Source: Meconema thalassinum (Eukaryota; Arthropoda; Insecta; Orthoptera; Tettigoniidae). From it: a stretch of 64,000 bases of DNA. The stretch covers positions 170,696,704 through 170,760,703 of the forward strand of contig OX336389.2 in NCBI GenBank assembly GCA_946902985.2, given 5' to 3'. This document shows positions 34,301 through 45,610 of the stretch, piece by piece. Below the pieces are notes generated by a model. It worked only from the letters and a program-made list of their open reading frames with translations, made no database searches and was not told where the DNA came from. Every line of letters starts with the position of its first letter. The first letter of the stretch is position 1. Position numbers and translations under genes: made by a program.

Positions 34301-34484
34301 GTTTATGTGTAAATATGGTGATTTGTTATTAAATTCAGTTGTTTTAACCCTGGCTTCACTCTTTCCTGCATGTTATTTTGTTATATGTTACCCTGCAAGT
34401 TAATGAAGCGCCCTGACAGCAACTTACGAATATGACCTGTTACGCCCCGAATCTGAGTCTCATATGCTTCTTTGCAAGGGTTCA
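31332..34484 (+). repeat. 3' LTR (3153 bp)
   Basis: It matches the 5' LTR base for base apart from about six substitutions, for example at 31870 (t for a) and 32098 (a for c) relative to the 5' copy. It is followed directly by the TSD ATAT. Confidence 0.97.
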
Positions 34485-34655
34485 ATATATAAAAATCCAA
34501 CAGGCAACCATCCAAAATATTTAGATGGGTCTCAATATCTGCGGATCTATTACAGCAATCGAACTGAAATGTTGTATGTTGATAGAAGCAAATAACAAAA
34601 GAAGGATATATGAATATAGGCTATATAGTTATTCACGGAACTACATGATTAATTC
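34485..34655. repeat. Continuation of the 440-bp-period repeat after the LTR insertion
   Basis: It begins atataaaaatccaacagg and continues the unit interrupted at 22701 (compare aaatccaagatggtgaccat at 22450). Confidence 0.85.
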
Positions 34656-35091
34656 CAATTACATAGTGAATTTTTAATCAGTTTCATTTGTTGCCACCGT
34701 GGCCGATAAGATGTTAATAACTTCGTGTGTTCGAGTTGCAAGGCTATTTGCAGTGGTACTGGTTCTAATCCAGTAGATAGCTGGCGAGGCGAGGTGTACA
34801 GCCATAAATGCCGTCATCCATTCCCACGCTACGTCACAGCAGGATGGTGCCCGCACTGGCAATACGTTTCTCGCAGCGACCAAAATGTGCTGTTCCGCCT
34901 GACATGGCTGCTCTAGAGTATCCGTCTGACTGAGTTTTTGTTGTTGTTGTTTACATCTGTGATTTAGGCTACTCAGGGGTGAGAAAGAATGTCTGGCTAT
35001 TATCCTAGCATTTACGTGGATCAAGTGTGATCTTGGGAAATGACCTAGAAAGCATGCATATGAAAGCATGTACGCAATAATCGCATATCAT
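34656..35091. other. No recognised gene or element
   Basis: Contains open frames on both strands, 131 codons on minus at 34674-35069, without a recognisable domain. A tRNA-like promoter word (ggttctaatcc) near 34760 hints at an old SINE. Confidence 0.35.
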
Positions 35092-35100
35092 TGTACTAGC

Positions 35101-35427
35101 ACCGGGTGAGTTAGCCGTGGTCGTTACGGCTTGACTGCTGGCAGTCGCTCACATCCGGGAGGCGAGGAGGTTCGAATCCCCCCGCCGGCAACCTTGAAGA
35201 TGTTCTTCTGTGGTTTCCCATCTTTCTTCCAGGCCAATGCCGGGGTTGGTCCCTAACTATAGGCCACAGCCGCTACCTTCCAACTCCTCGTCCTTACATT
35301 CCAACTTCCCTCCCCAACGGCACTTGTAGCTCACCCATTGGGTGTCCGTCTCGAAGCAGCTATAAAACTGGAGAGCCGAACATGTCCTCGGACACTCCCG
35401 GCACTGAAAGCCATACGCTAAAAAAAA
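35101..35427 (+). mobile_element. tRNA-derived SINE, type b, full length
   Basis: A 9-bp TSD, tgtactagc, lies at 35092-35100 and 35428-35436. It has the head accgggtgagttagccgtgg, the B-box GGTTCGAATCC, the central domain (ctgtggtttcccatctttct) and a tail ending gccatacgct plus A8. It sits only 21 bp beyond the putative exon boundary at 35448. Its sequence extends the exon's ORF artificially to 122 codons. Confidence 0.93.
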
Positions 35428-35447
35428 TGTACTAGCTTGTAGTTTAC

Positions 35448-35594
35448 CTGAACTGACAGCCCACGGACAATTCAGCAGGCAAGTCTTCTCTTTGCATTTC
35501 CATCCTCGGGAAACATATGTACAGTCTGAACAGCAGCGAGGGCTATCCACATAAATCCACCTCTCTTTGCTTTCTTCGCCAGCTATGTAGTAGT
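35448..35594 (-). CDS. Candidate host exon, cysteine-rich, phase 1-1 (49 codons)
   Basis: On the minus strand an open 147-nt segment is bounded by a good acceptor (ctatgtctgttgcag before 35594) and donor (AG|GTAAAC after 35448). Both introns would be phase 1, as is usual for exons encoding extracellular modules. The peptide has six cysteines in the pattern C-C-x2-C-x8-C-x4-C-x3-C with several Trp and Tyr, and looks constrained rather than random. I do not recognise the family. A secreted cysteine-rich or protease-inhibitor-like module is the obvious inference. Neighbouring exons were not identified, which is expected if introns are long. A SINE lies in the downstream intron. Confidence 0.45.
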
Positions 35595-35639
35595 CTGCAA
35601 CAGACATAGCATTATCATAGATCATAATTTTTGCTGAAG

Positions 35640-36424
35640 AAAGATGACCAACTAAAAATATCTGCTGAATTATCAGGAAGCTAAAACAAAATAAATCTTG
35701 TTCATGGGTGTTGATTATATTTATAAATGATTTTGAAGCGGGATTCAGATGTCTCCTAGAATTTTAACACTGCCACAGATAAGCTAACTCATCACAAATC
35801 ATGGTAAATATTTTATATCACCCAACGTAGGAAATGTACGCAATACACAGAATGTTTTAAAAAATGTGGTAACTCCTTTTCAGGGCGTGTTCAGTGGGAA
35901 AATATCAGTCGAAATCTAAAATCGTAAAGTTCATTGCAGTTTCGATGAGGAGATAATTGCAATATTTTGGATGACTGGTTGCATACCCGACATGGACTTG
36001 GCTTTCAGGAGTCTTTTAGTAGCGATGTTCACTAGAATGATAATGCTTTTTGCAGTGTAGAAAAGTCTTCTTATTTCATGAAGTATTAGTGGAGTTCTTC
36101 GTCGTTGAACTGAGACTCTCTTTTGCTGTACCGCACTTGACTTAGTATTAACGTATTCATGTTTGTTTGTAATGGCGTATTTGTTTGGAATTTTCACTTT
36201 TGGTTTGTAGCCAGATGAAAGCTTAATTCTTCTACTTTAAGAAAATGTATGGCCCTTACATGTTTTGTGCACAAATATGATCAGTAAATTGATTTTCCGT
36301 GTCTAATCTTAATGCAAAACTTTAAGCCTATTGTAATTTACTCAATGACTGAGAATTGTGTGTTTTTTTTCTTTTTTTTTACAGGTTCAAACATTAATCA
36401 GTCGAGTAATAACTGACCTATCAA
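35640..36424. other. Probable intronic or intergenic AT-rich sequence
   Basis: No exon, element or RNA recognised. A run of T near 36361-36381. Confidence 0.4.
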
Positions 36425-36715
36425 CCCCGTGGTGCTGGTGTAGCGCGCCTGCCTCTCACCCGGAGGCCCCGGGTATGATTCCCGGCTTCGTCAGGGATTT
36501 TAGGAACTGACGTGAGGGTTGGAACGGGGTGCACTCGCCTCGTGAGGACAATTGAGTAGCTGTCTGACAGTGAGGTAGCGCCCCGATCACGAAAACCAAG
36601 ATTAACGGCCGAGGGGGCCCGATGTCTGATCACGCGTCACCCCAATATATGCAGGCCAAATGGCTGGGCAGCGGTCGCTTGGAAGGCCTAGGCCCTTCAT
36701 GGGCTGTAGTGCCAA
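36425..36715 (+). mobile_element. tRNA-derived SINE, CCCCGTGGTGCTGG head
   Basis: The head ccccgtggtgctggtgtagc has an A-box-like motif, and the B-box region is degenerate (gggtatgattccc). The body contains cctcgtgaggacaattgagt and agctgtctgacagtgaggta. A second copy, inverted and better preserved, is at 39520-39793. The central domain of the other SINEs is absent. Confidence 0.75.
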
Positions 36716-36772
36716 GGTTAATTTAAATAATCAACCTCAACAAGATCTCAAATTAAAGATTATCAAACTAGC

Positions 36773-37070
36773 GTCTTGTGTGAGGTTTACCTAGGAACAC
36801 CAAGCTGGTCGCATGCCCGGACCCCCACAGGAGTAGCGAACTGCGCGCTTCCTCTATTCTTATGAAGCGCCAATATCATATTTTTGGAAGTCTTTATAGG
36901 AAGGTGAAAGGTTGCTTGAGATTTTAGCTCTCGCAGTAAAGAAGCGCAGGTGCGCTTCATAAGAAGCGAGGTAGCACGCAGTTCGCTACTCCTGTGGGGG
37001 CCGGGCACGAACAACAATAGCCCGCTGATGAGCCTATCTTGGTGTTCCTAAGCGAAACCCCGCACAAGAC
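36773..37070. mobile_element. Foldback MITE (about 300 bp)
   Basis: The terminal arms are inverted. The left begins gtcttgtgtgaggtttacct and the right ends with the inverse of gtcttgtgcggggtttcgct. Both contain aggaacaccaag and, further in, ccacaggagtagcgaactgc followed by cttatgaagcgc. The right arm has an extra 25-30 bp. No coding content or clear TSD was found, so the superfamily is undetermined. Confidence 0.75.
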
Positions 37071-37544
37071 ACGGCATAAACCTAGAAATTTTGCTGAGTT
37101 TTAATTCCTTGGCAGTGAAAGTCAATATACCATCCTGTACTAAAGATGAGAAAAAATATGACACCATTCAAAAATTGAATATGGAGAGAGGAAAAAAAAC
37201 ATATTTTCGAAATATTGAATTTTTGAAACATGTTATTTTTCTTGGTATAAATGTGATAAGCTATCAAATTTTGCAGGGGACATCAAAAACACTAATGTTA
37301 ATAGTCATGTGAAGGAAAATTTGAAATGAATTCATTGTGGTAGTTTCTAGGTGATTACAAAATGCCATTTGCTTTTACAGAAATACATTTTGGACACCAC
37401 TTAAATTGTAAGTAAACCATTCTAACGACAAAACTGCCTTTATTCACATTTCAGTTAGCCACTAAAAATATTCAAAAAATTTGGTGCAAAATTATGGAAA
37501 TTTTGTTAAAACATATATGAATACCTTAAGAACAGAGATTGTTG
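37071..37544. other. No recognised gene or element
   Basis: AT-rich, with short ORFs only. Confidence 0.4.
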
Positions 37545-37945
37545 TTGTTGATTCATTTTGGGGCTTTGCGACATCTTGGTCCTGTAGCCCCGTGTATTTG
37601 GGTGTGAGTGGAAGGAGGAGGGGGGGGGAATTTGTCTGATAGCCTGTGTTATTGTGATGGCTGTATTAGTGTGTGTGTTTGTATTTCATATGGGGATTGG
37701 GAAGGAAGCGTCCGTGGCCTTAATTTAGGAAACATCCCCGCATTCGCCTGGAGTAGAAGTGGAAAACCACGGAAAACCCCTTTCAGGAAGGCTGAGATAG
37801 AAATCGAACCCACCTTTTCCCAGTTTAGCTTCACAAGGCTGAGTGTACCACGTTTCAACCCTCAGACCAGAATTTAATTTCTTGGAAGAGCCTGGAATGG
37901 AACCCGGGCCTCCGTGGTGACAGCCAAGAATGCTAGCCACTACGC
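37545..37945 (-). mobile_element. Type c SINE, long form with tail
   Basis: The minus strand runs from a tRNA-like head (gtagtggctagcattcttgg, B-box-like gggttccattcc) through a second promoter-like fragment (gggttcgatttc) and the central domain (ggttttccgtggttttccac). It ends in a tail containing tctgataacc-type and gtagccccgtg words inverted on plus (ctgtagccccgtg at about 37582). The tail matches 63383-63520 and the fragment at 9670. Confidence 0.8.
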
Positions 37946-38310
37946 AACGAGGGTCTTATCTATTTACATCCAACGGTTTATTGTTGTTATTATTGTAATA
38001 TGGATTCCTCCTGTCAAATTCAGAACACTGGCACCGCGCATTTCGACAATAACAGTGTTGTTTCGCCTTCGGCTCAATATCTTGGAGATGTTCAATTGTG
38101 TAGGGCAGAGGTGGTCAGCTGGGCGACCGTTTACCCTTGCCCAGTGGAGCCGGGCAGGCGTGACGTAAATGCGGGAGGCCTACCAGCATTCATACGTCAC
38201 AGTGTAGCGAGACGAAGCGAGAGAGCGTGCCCAATCTCACCGGGCAGGCATTGCGAGTGGTGATAGGGATTCAGGGGCGGTAGGTTCCCCGTGAAGGGCC
38301 TAAGCCATAG

Positions 38311-38810
38311 GTGGGCAATGAGAGAGCGCATCTCCTGGAGCCAACTGCATGAGCGCGAGCGGAGCCAAGGAGCCGGGACCAGCTGATTGCTCGCTAATAG
38401 TTAGTGCTAGGAGGGCAATGAGAGAGCGCAGCTCCTGGAGCCAACAGCATGAGCGCGAGCGGAGCCAAGGAGCTGGGACCAGCTGACTGCTCGCTAATAG
38501 TTAGTGCTAGGTGGGCAATGAGAGAGCGCAGCTCCTGGAGCCAACAGCATGAGCGCGAGCGGAGCCAAGGAGCCGGGACCAGCTGATTGCTCGCTAATAG
38601 TTAGTGCTAGGAGGGCAATGAGAGAGCGCAGCTCCTGGAGCCAACAGCATGAGCGCGAGCGGAGCCAAGGAGCTGGGACCAGCTGACTGCTCGCTAATAG
38701 TTAGTGCTAGGTGGGCAATGAGAGAGCGCATCTCCTGGAGCCAACTGCATGAGCGCGAGCGGAGCCAAGGAGCCGGGACCAGCTGATTGCTCGCTAATAG
38801 TTCGTGCTGT
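38311..38810. repeat. Satellite, five 100-bp units in alternating A/B order
   Basis: Units start exactly at 38311, 38411, 38511, 38611 and 38711. Units 1, 3 and 5 share gtgggcaatg, ccgggacc and ctgattgc. Units 2 and 4 are identical to each other and share gagggcaatg, ctgggacc and ctgactgc. This is a 200-bp higher-order dimer repeat. A flanking half-related stretch at about 38140-38310 may be degenerate. Confidence 0.96.
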
Positions 38811-38924
38811 AACGACTACATGGCAATATGCGCAGTCAAGGCGCAAGCATAGGTACAGCATTGCACCGGGCTGAGTAGGCCTATATTATGTGTACGGCTG
38901 TACGCTAAATTTGAATCACGAACG

Positions 38925-39165
38925 AGCTTAGCACATTTTTATGAACAGTTTTCGCAAACAGATTTCCCAAACATGCACAAAATGACTGCCAAACTTCTAT
39001 CAATGTTTGATTCATCATATCTGTGTGAGAAACTGTTCTCCCTAATGAAGCTAAATAAATCTCCACGAAGAGCCACTCTAACTGACTCACATCTCACTGC
39101 CGTTCTTCGAATTGCAAGTGCAAGATCGATCGCTCGAAATGTAACCCGCCTCTTTCAGCGATTTA
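38925..39165 (+). pseudogene. hAT-type transposase C-terminal relic
   Basis: The frame from 38925 encodes H-F-Y-E-Q-F-S, then T-A-K-L-L-S-M-F-D-S-S-Y-L-C-E, then F-S-L-M-K-L-N-K-S and L-T-D-S-H-L. This is the C-terminal dimerisation segment of hAT transposases and of the GTF2IRD2-like proteins derived from them. The frame stays open to 39290 but the family resemblance ends near 39165. No catalytic core is present upstream, where a satellite array lies instead. Only this fragment is recognised, and it differs from the hAT relic at 7771. Confidence 0.75.
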
Positions 39166-39519
39166 TTTCTGTACTCATAGAGCAAGTTTTCGTTCCTTGT
39201 GTTCTAAACAAGTTGTTAGGTTGGCTTATTGTAGTTTCAGGACTATCTGTAGTGGGCAAAGGAGTGTGTACTTATCAGCTGTCAAAGTAATTATTTATGT
39301 TTCCTACACAGAAATACAATTAAGCGTATGTACGTAGCACCATAATCTATTCATCTAATGCACAACAAACAGGGCACAAGTTTAGTATAAAGATGTTGTG
39401 ATACGCCGCTTGTAACGGCAAGCTGTGCAAGCAGCTACAAGGTTAACTTCGGTGAGAGCTCATACTCGGCTCTTTCTCCTGCCGGAGCGGGAGCGCTGCT
39501 CAATGAGCCGAATTGTGTC

Positions 39520-39793
39520 CATCCCTGGCCTAAGCCTACCAAGTGACCGCTGCCCTATCATTTTGCCTGCAGATATTGGGGTGACGCGTGGTCAGTGCGT
39601 CGGGTCCCCTCAGCCATTAATCATGGTTTTCGTGACCGGGACGCTGCCTCACTGTCAGACAGCTACTCAATTGTCCTCACGAGGCTGAGTGCACCCCGTT
39701 CCAGCCCTCACGTCAGTTTCTAAAATCCCTGACGGAGCTGGGACTCGAACCTGGGTGAGAGGCAGGCGCGCTACCCCAGCACCACGGGGCCGG
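39520..39793 (-). mobile_element. tRNA-derived SINE, CCCCGTGGTGCTGG head (minus)
   Basis: The minus strand begins ccggccccgtggtgctgggg. It has the B-box-like GGTTCGAGTCCC and continues through ctcgtgaggacaattgagta to cgcgtcaccccaatatctgc. It is the inverted relative of 36425-36715, and its promoter is better preserved. Confidence 0.85.
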
Positions 39794-40383
39794 TTCAATA
39801 CCAATACTGTTTTATTATTGACAATGTATTTACATTACATTACAAAAATGCAGGCATTCATGTGCATATATTATGATGTATACAGTATGTCCCCTGTAAG
39901 CGAGAGTAGTGTATTTGTAGCGGTTCTACAGCCTCCTCCTCCTCACCCTCCTCACAAGATGGCGGCGGCAATATATCTCTCGAACGCAAGGTTGGATTTT
40001 GACGAATGAGTTGTCATTGAACTCGGGCTGACACCCCCTTTCCAATGGACAACATATCTCTACCCCAAAATAAAACCTACCCCTAATAGGGGGTGACATT
40101 TTAATTTTTTGAAGAATCTCTCTTTCCAATTGCAACATGTGAGAGTTTGAATCTCAATATGGAATGAAACGTTGTTCTACACAAGAGACATGTGTGCGGT
40201 GGATAGCCAATATGAATTAACATGCTTGGTTTTTGTTTTTACGCATGCCCACTCATAGCTTTTGTAAGAGGGCGGGCTTTTTAAAGACGGTAGCTGTAAT
40301 GAAACCTAACCTAACCCAACCCACGAGTGGTGATCAAAAAGTATTTTAAGTGACGCTTGTCGATCGGCAAACCAATAATCAAA

Positions 40384-40800
40384 GAGGGATATGTCAGGCC
40401 TTGAGGTGATAGCCCCTTTTGATTGATCCCTGTTGATTGACCCCTTTTGATTGATCTCTGTTGATTTGTCCCTTTGGACTGGTCCCTGTTGACTAGCCCC
40501 CCCCCCCCTTGGACAGGCCCTTTTTGACAGGGGGTCATTTTTGATGGATCCTTTTTGACGGGTCCCTGTTGATGGGCCCCTGTGGATGGATCATTGTTGA
40601 CGGGTCATTGCTGACGAGTCTCTTTGGACGGGTCATTGTTGAAGAGTCCCTGTGGACGGGTCCTTGTTGGTGAGTCCCTGTGGACGGGTCCTTGTTGACG
40701 GGACCCTGTTGACAGGTCATTTTTGACAGGTCATTGTTGACGGGTCCTTGTTGATGGGTCCCTGTTGACAAGTCCTTTTGACTAATCCCTTTAGACCGGT
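40384..40800. repeat. Minisatellite in the left arm, 18-21 bp unit
   Basis: About twenty imperfect copies of tgacgggtccctgttgacgg-like units. The inverse array is in the right arm at about 56840-57245. Both arms carry open frames through the array simply because the unit lacks stops in one phase. Confidence 0.93.
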
Positions 40801-41039
40801 CCCTTTGGACTGGCCCATGAATTTATCCAAAGTGTGCCAAAGGGCTTAACTAACGGACTAATAAGGCTAGGAACTTGTATGAGGTATTGTAGGACTTGGG
40901 ATGAAGCCCCCTTTTAGAATGTATTTTTGAAATTTTCACAAAGGGTCTAACCACACTTTTGTTAATATCTCGCGAACCAATCATGCTAGTGACTTGTATG
41001 AGGGGTCCTAGCAATTGGTACGATGTTCCCCTTTGGGGG

Positions 41040-41660
41040 GTGAAACTATCCCCCCACTCCCAAATTGGAAAATCGATATCGTGGAAACTAAAAACCCTAA
41101 AATTATGTGTGATAGCTTTAAAAATAGATCATAAGATACGCTTTTACCACGATAGGTCATTTCACCCCTAAAATAGTAAATAGTAATGTTACAGGGAAAA
41201 AAGGGGTTAACACTTAAAAATGATAAATGAACCTAAGATCTTTTGTTTTTGATGAAAAACTAGTAGGAGGGTTAAAACTACCCCCCCCCCCCCAATTTAA
41301 AAATCGTTATCTTGGAAATTATGAACCTTAAAATTAAGTGTGATAGCTTTAAAAATAGGTCATGACATACGCTTATACCACGATAGGTCATTTCACCCCT
41401 AAAACAGTGAATAGTGTTTTTACAGGGAAAAAGGTGTTAAACGCCTAAAAATGATAAATGAACCAAAGATATTTTGTTTTTGATGAAAAATAGTAAGGGG
41501 GTGAAAACAACCCCAAAATTTAAAAAATCGATATCTTGGAAACTATGAAACTTAAAATTAGGTGTGATAGCTCAAAAAATTGGTCATTTAATACTCTTTT
41601 ACCATGATTGGTCATTTCTACCCCTAAACAATGCATGTAGATTTTACAGGAAAAAGGGGG
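41040..41660. repeat. Three tandem units of about 228 bp in the left arm
   Basis: The marker aatcgatatc (second copy aatcgttatc) occurs at 41071, 41302 and 41526. Each unit includes gtgtgatagct and ggtcatttcacccct. The inverse copies lie at about 56020-56640. Confidence 0.92.
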
Positions 41661-42248
41661 AACCAATAATCAGATTTGGACACATGAGGTGTTATAAGAC
41701 TCAGGGCGACAATCTCTTTTTGAATTTATTATTTATTTTTTGAAATTTTGACAAAGGGCCTAACCATACATTTTTGAAAATTTAGATTTTTAAAATTGTT
41801 TGAAATAATTTTAATTTTTTTTTTAGTAGAGAGAGATAGTACCGGTTGTGTTTAAACGAGCATGTCGCCGATCACTGTGACCATGTTCAATGGATGAATC
41901 GAAATTTTGTGAAGCATTGATTGAAGAGGGTCATGCGACGACTTGTTTTAAGAATATTATTTTATGATTTTTCCTATGATGGCATGCATTTAATTAAATA
42001 TCCCAAAACGGCAAGGTTACTGATTTGAGTTTTATAAACTAATCATGGGATTTGGTCTCTTAAGTTGTCCTATAACTTGACATGGCACTTTCTTTATACG
42101 GCTTATGAATTTTCCCAAAAAGATTGAAAACAACAAGGTCATGGACTTTTGTTTCTCTTAATATATTACAAACCCGTAATGTTAGATGCTTATGGTGAGT
42201 GATGAAACATAGCTAGGTTGAGAAAGAATTATTGTAGGCTACACGTAT

Positions 42249-45200
42249 TGTGCCCAACTCTTGGAATGGGTATTCCAAGATTCAGACACCTAGATATCAA
42301 GGGAAAGGCTGTAGCCGCTTTTGAAAGTTGAGATATTTGAATATCGCGCTACATTGCTTCTCGAAGCAATTGGAAAGAATTTACCGATACTTGGATGCCA
42401 AGTGACGTAGCGAGTAATAGCAGAGGTGGAGGCTATTTATTGATTAAATAGTTAACCATGGAGTAGAGACTTGAGACTTGGATCAGATTACTGGCACGGC
42501 CAAATGAAAGATAATGCACTTAGTATCAAGTAAATCGGACCAGGGATTCAAGAGATATGAGGATTTCTAGATATCAGCTGATGCGGCGTGACCCTGAAAG
42601 TTTTGAATAAAAGCCGGCTGGACGAAGCAACTTCAGCTCATTCTAACACAAGCAGTTGCCTAGCAAGTTGCTACGACGCTGAGCCAAGGCACATGGTTGC
42701 CGGATCTACGCAGAAGTTCTTTTCAAAGTCGTGATAGTCACGAAAGTGCTGCGTTACGAGTTGGAACTTAGTAAGTTTACGGCGAGGAGAATCACTGAGG
42801 AGATTGATTTTTCTACAGACATTGGTGGAAATATTTATATTTCTAAATGGACATATGCTAGACTTTGTCTAGAATTTAGTATTTTGTCACAGTCCAGTAA
42901 TAACATAATACTTGGATATTGAAATCCATTCAGTCAGTTTTCATTATTTGTAACTAGTTAACCACTTCGATCTGTCAGTACACTGAAGACTAGTCTATAA
43001 CGGTGGCGTTCATTAGTCTACGCAAGGGAAACTACAAGTTGCTTAGCGCATGGTAGATGGTGATATAATAAACCATGCCCAGGGAACGATCTTCAGAACA
43101 GCCGTTGATTGCTTAGACTGTCAGTGTTTTTCTTGTACTGATAAGATTACCGTGAGTTATGTTACAACTGACATATCTAAGAAGAGATCACTTAGATCTG
43201 ACCCTATTTAAACAAACTGTTATGGCTTTGATAGAAGCCCATATTAAAATGGAACAACAGTTAATTCAAACGTCAAAAGATACTACCACTATGTCTGACT
43301 AGACGGATTGTGGGTATATAATGGCGGCGGATACAAGGATTATACGTGCTTGTCCGATAGGGCATATCGATGGATAAATCTGGTACAGACCAGGTTTACT
43401 GCACTTCAAGACCATCAAGAAATGTAAGCCACATTTGAATTATATTATGCCTAGCTAATTGGAACAAACTATTTTTCTGCAGATGACCAACACATTATTT
43501 TTTCTTCGTATTTAAAGCTTGCAATGATTTACGCAAGACTTGTTAGAGTTATTCTGAGCATTTTCAGCACTCAGAACAGTTTAGGATCGATGACCGAGCA
43601 TAACGAAGATTTATTTGAATTTTTCATATTTCAGGGAAACCACGGAAAACCGTCGATGTAAAAGTTAATAATTATTTTTGTTGAGGAATGGATATTTTTT
43701 CCATATTCGAAGATTCGAACATGTGGATTCTCACATAATGAGATGATAATTAAACATATTTAAAATGACATAAATAATAATAATAATAATAATCCACTAA
43801 TAATATTAATAATAATTTTTCTAATTTTTCTAAATAATTCTTGGATATTATATTTTTCTAATAATCATATGTATTGAGGAAGAGCCTATGAAGTAGTTTA
43901 AACATTTCTAGTTTGGAACAGGAGATTTTCCGAAGGAGAGTAGTTAACGCAAGCCCGCATTCAACCAACATTTCAGTTCTGGTTGAACAGTTGATATTTG
44001 CAATGAGCAAAGTATATTTTTCAGATAACACGGAGAGGCATGAAACGGGAAGCAAATGATATTTGTATCAAATAGGATATTTTTGTATTTATATAAAATC
44101 ATGACGTAAATACACTCGAAAATGAAGTAAAGATTTTCATAAGTATGGTAAATTCACGGGTTGAACTGAATGGTAAAATAAAATAAACTTGTAAGTTTAT
44201 TAATCTTCCAGTGTTGATAACAAGCAGAGGCTTGATTTATTGTATAAATTTTGGGAAGAAAATTTATATGTGTGGAGTAGTTGAAATGCCATTCCCAGGT
44301 GCGCATGTTTAAGTCGCAGGAATGAAGAGGTTTTTTCGAGCATCAATCAAATAGCAGGTTCGATGGCTCAGGTTTATAGTAGGAGTATTGGAACTACACA
44401 TTTCGTCGGATGAATGACCCGAAGGTTATTTCTTTGAAACCATCAGTTCTTATTTCACCCTTGTTTACGAATTCCATTTAGACTTTGATTTTGCTAGAAC
44501 CCGGATTTGTCATGATAGTAGTTATTCTTCTTCAGAGGAAGACATTTGCCGTTGTTGTTGTAATATTGTGTTCTTACACAAATAATAGAATGGGCCACTG
44601 CCAATTAAAAGTAATTCTTTAACCACGAATAATTTCAAGGATATTTTCAATCCTAGTGCCATGAACTAAATGAATTTATTATGAAGCTACAATTCTTATT
44701 TCCGCATTCTGTCGAAGAATTGCAAGTTGTGAAAATTACTAAAATGACCATAAATATAAATATTTTTTTCATAATGATTCCAAGTGGAAAATCTAATAGT
44801 TGAATGGTTCAACAATTTAGTGATCAAGTTGATGATTCAGAAATCATGTATTTTGTTAGAAACTTAAAGTTCATAATCGAGTCACTTCTCGAAATGTTTA
44901 ATGTCAGAAGAACAATTAATTGTTGTTGTGCTTCGCACAGTTCTTCGATGCTATGCTCAAGGTCAAATACTTTTCAGATGTTAATAATATGTGTAAATAA
45001 TGTGTGTTGATTCAATGATAATAATATTTTCGACGATATATTTTTGAAACTGGAAAATAAGTGAAAGTTTAAAATTCTATGAACATTTATTCTACGAGTG
45101 TTAATATCATGTACATATTCAAACAGTGATCTACGATATATCCAGTATAGACAATTAACTTTGAACTGGAATTAAATACAAATAATTTTGGAACACAGTC

Positions 45201-45570
45201 TACAGGACTATTAATTGGACTTGTGTTTTCCAAAAAGATTGTCAAATGTGTTTGGAAAATTTCTGTATATTGTGTAAATAAGAGTGTGGGTCGCCACACA
45301 TGGATGATGCTGCTTTGAGCATCTTTGCAGTCAGATTTTAACTTCAAAATAAACTGAGATAATTTTACCAGATGTGTCATACCCAATTAAATCTCCTTCT
45401 ATCCTTATTGTTGCATTGAGCCAAAAATCAGTAAAGCATTTTTTTCATTTGATGTCGTTTTTGCGATTTGCTTTAACCCATCTGGCGCCCCGGGATATTT
45501 TGATTCTCGTGCTGACTGATTATTGGTAAAATGCAATGTGGTCGTGCGGACTCCGGTCTAAACGGGCACA
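42249..45570 (+). repeat. 5' LTR (3322 bp)
   Basis: It has a 7-bp terminal inverted repeat. It contains a (taa)n run near 43770 and no recognised long ORF (63 codons at 42731-42922, also in the other LTR). It is unusually long for the group. Confidence 0.96.
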
Positions 45571-45592
45571 TAAAATAAGATAGAGAGAGAAA

Positions 45593-45610
45593 TGGCGCCC
45601 AACGTGGGGC
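45593..45610 (+). promoter_or_regulatory. Primer-binding site for tRNA-Lys(CTT)
   Basis: TGGCGCCCAACGTGGGGC is complementary over all 18 nt to the known 3' end of animal tRNA-Lys(CTT). It begins 22 nt after the LTR, where minus-strand cDNA synthesis would start. Confidence 0.88.

Larger units (their letters stand above)
22702..34484 (+). mobile_element. Complete Ty3/gypsy-type LTR retrotransposon without integrase (11.8 kb)
   Basis: Two 3153-bp LTRs start TGAACCCTT and end AAGGGTTCA, flanked by the 4-bp TSD ATAT (22698-22701 and 34485-34488). The flanks rejoin into one repeat unit, proving insertion. The order is LTR, primer-binding-like site, gag, protease-RT-RNase H, LTR. By eye only about six substitutions separate the LTRs, so insertion was recent. 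The pol ORF stops directly after RNase H and only 330 bp remain before the 3' LTR, so the integrase is missing. Lysine-tRNA priming in its relative at 42249 and a 4-bp TSD would fit the Osvaldo/Ulysses-like group, but that placement is tentative. Confidence 0.95.

Noticed and set aside
35257..35447. C-terminal half of the 122-codon minus ORF
   Set aside because: It reads through the splice donor into the SINE. Identical peptide endings come from the SINE itself.
40306..40324. Short CCTAA repeats resembling the insect telomere motif
   Set aside because: Only two to three units, mirrored in the other arm (about 57335-57355). Part of the palindromic element, not an interstitial telomere.
40535..40771. 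ORFs with repeated Q-G-P-V and D-P-S-T words in both arms (also 56815-57120)
   Set aside because: They follow from the 18-21 bp minisatellite, with no start context, domain or conservation beyond the repeat.
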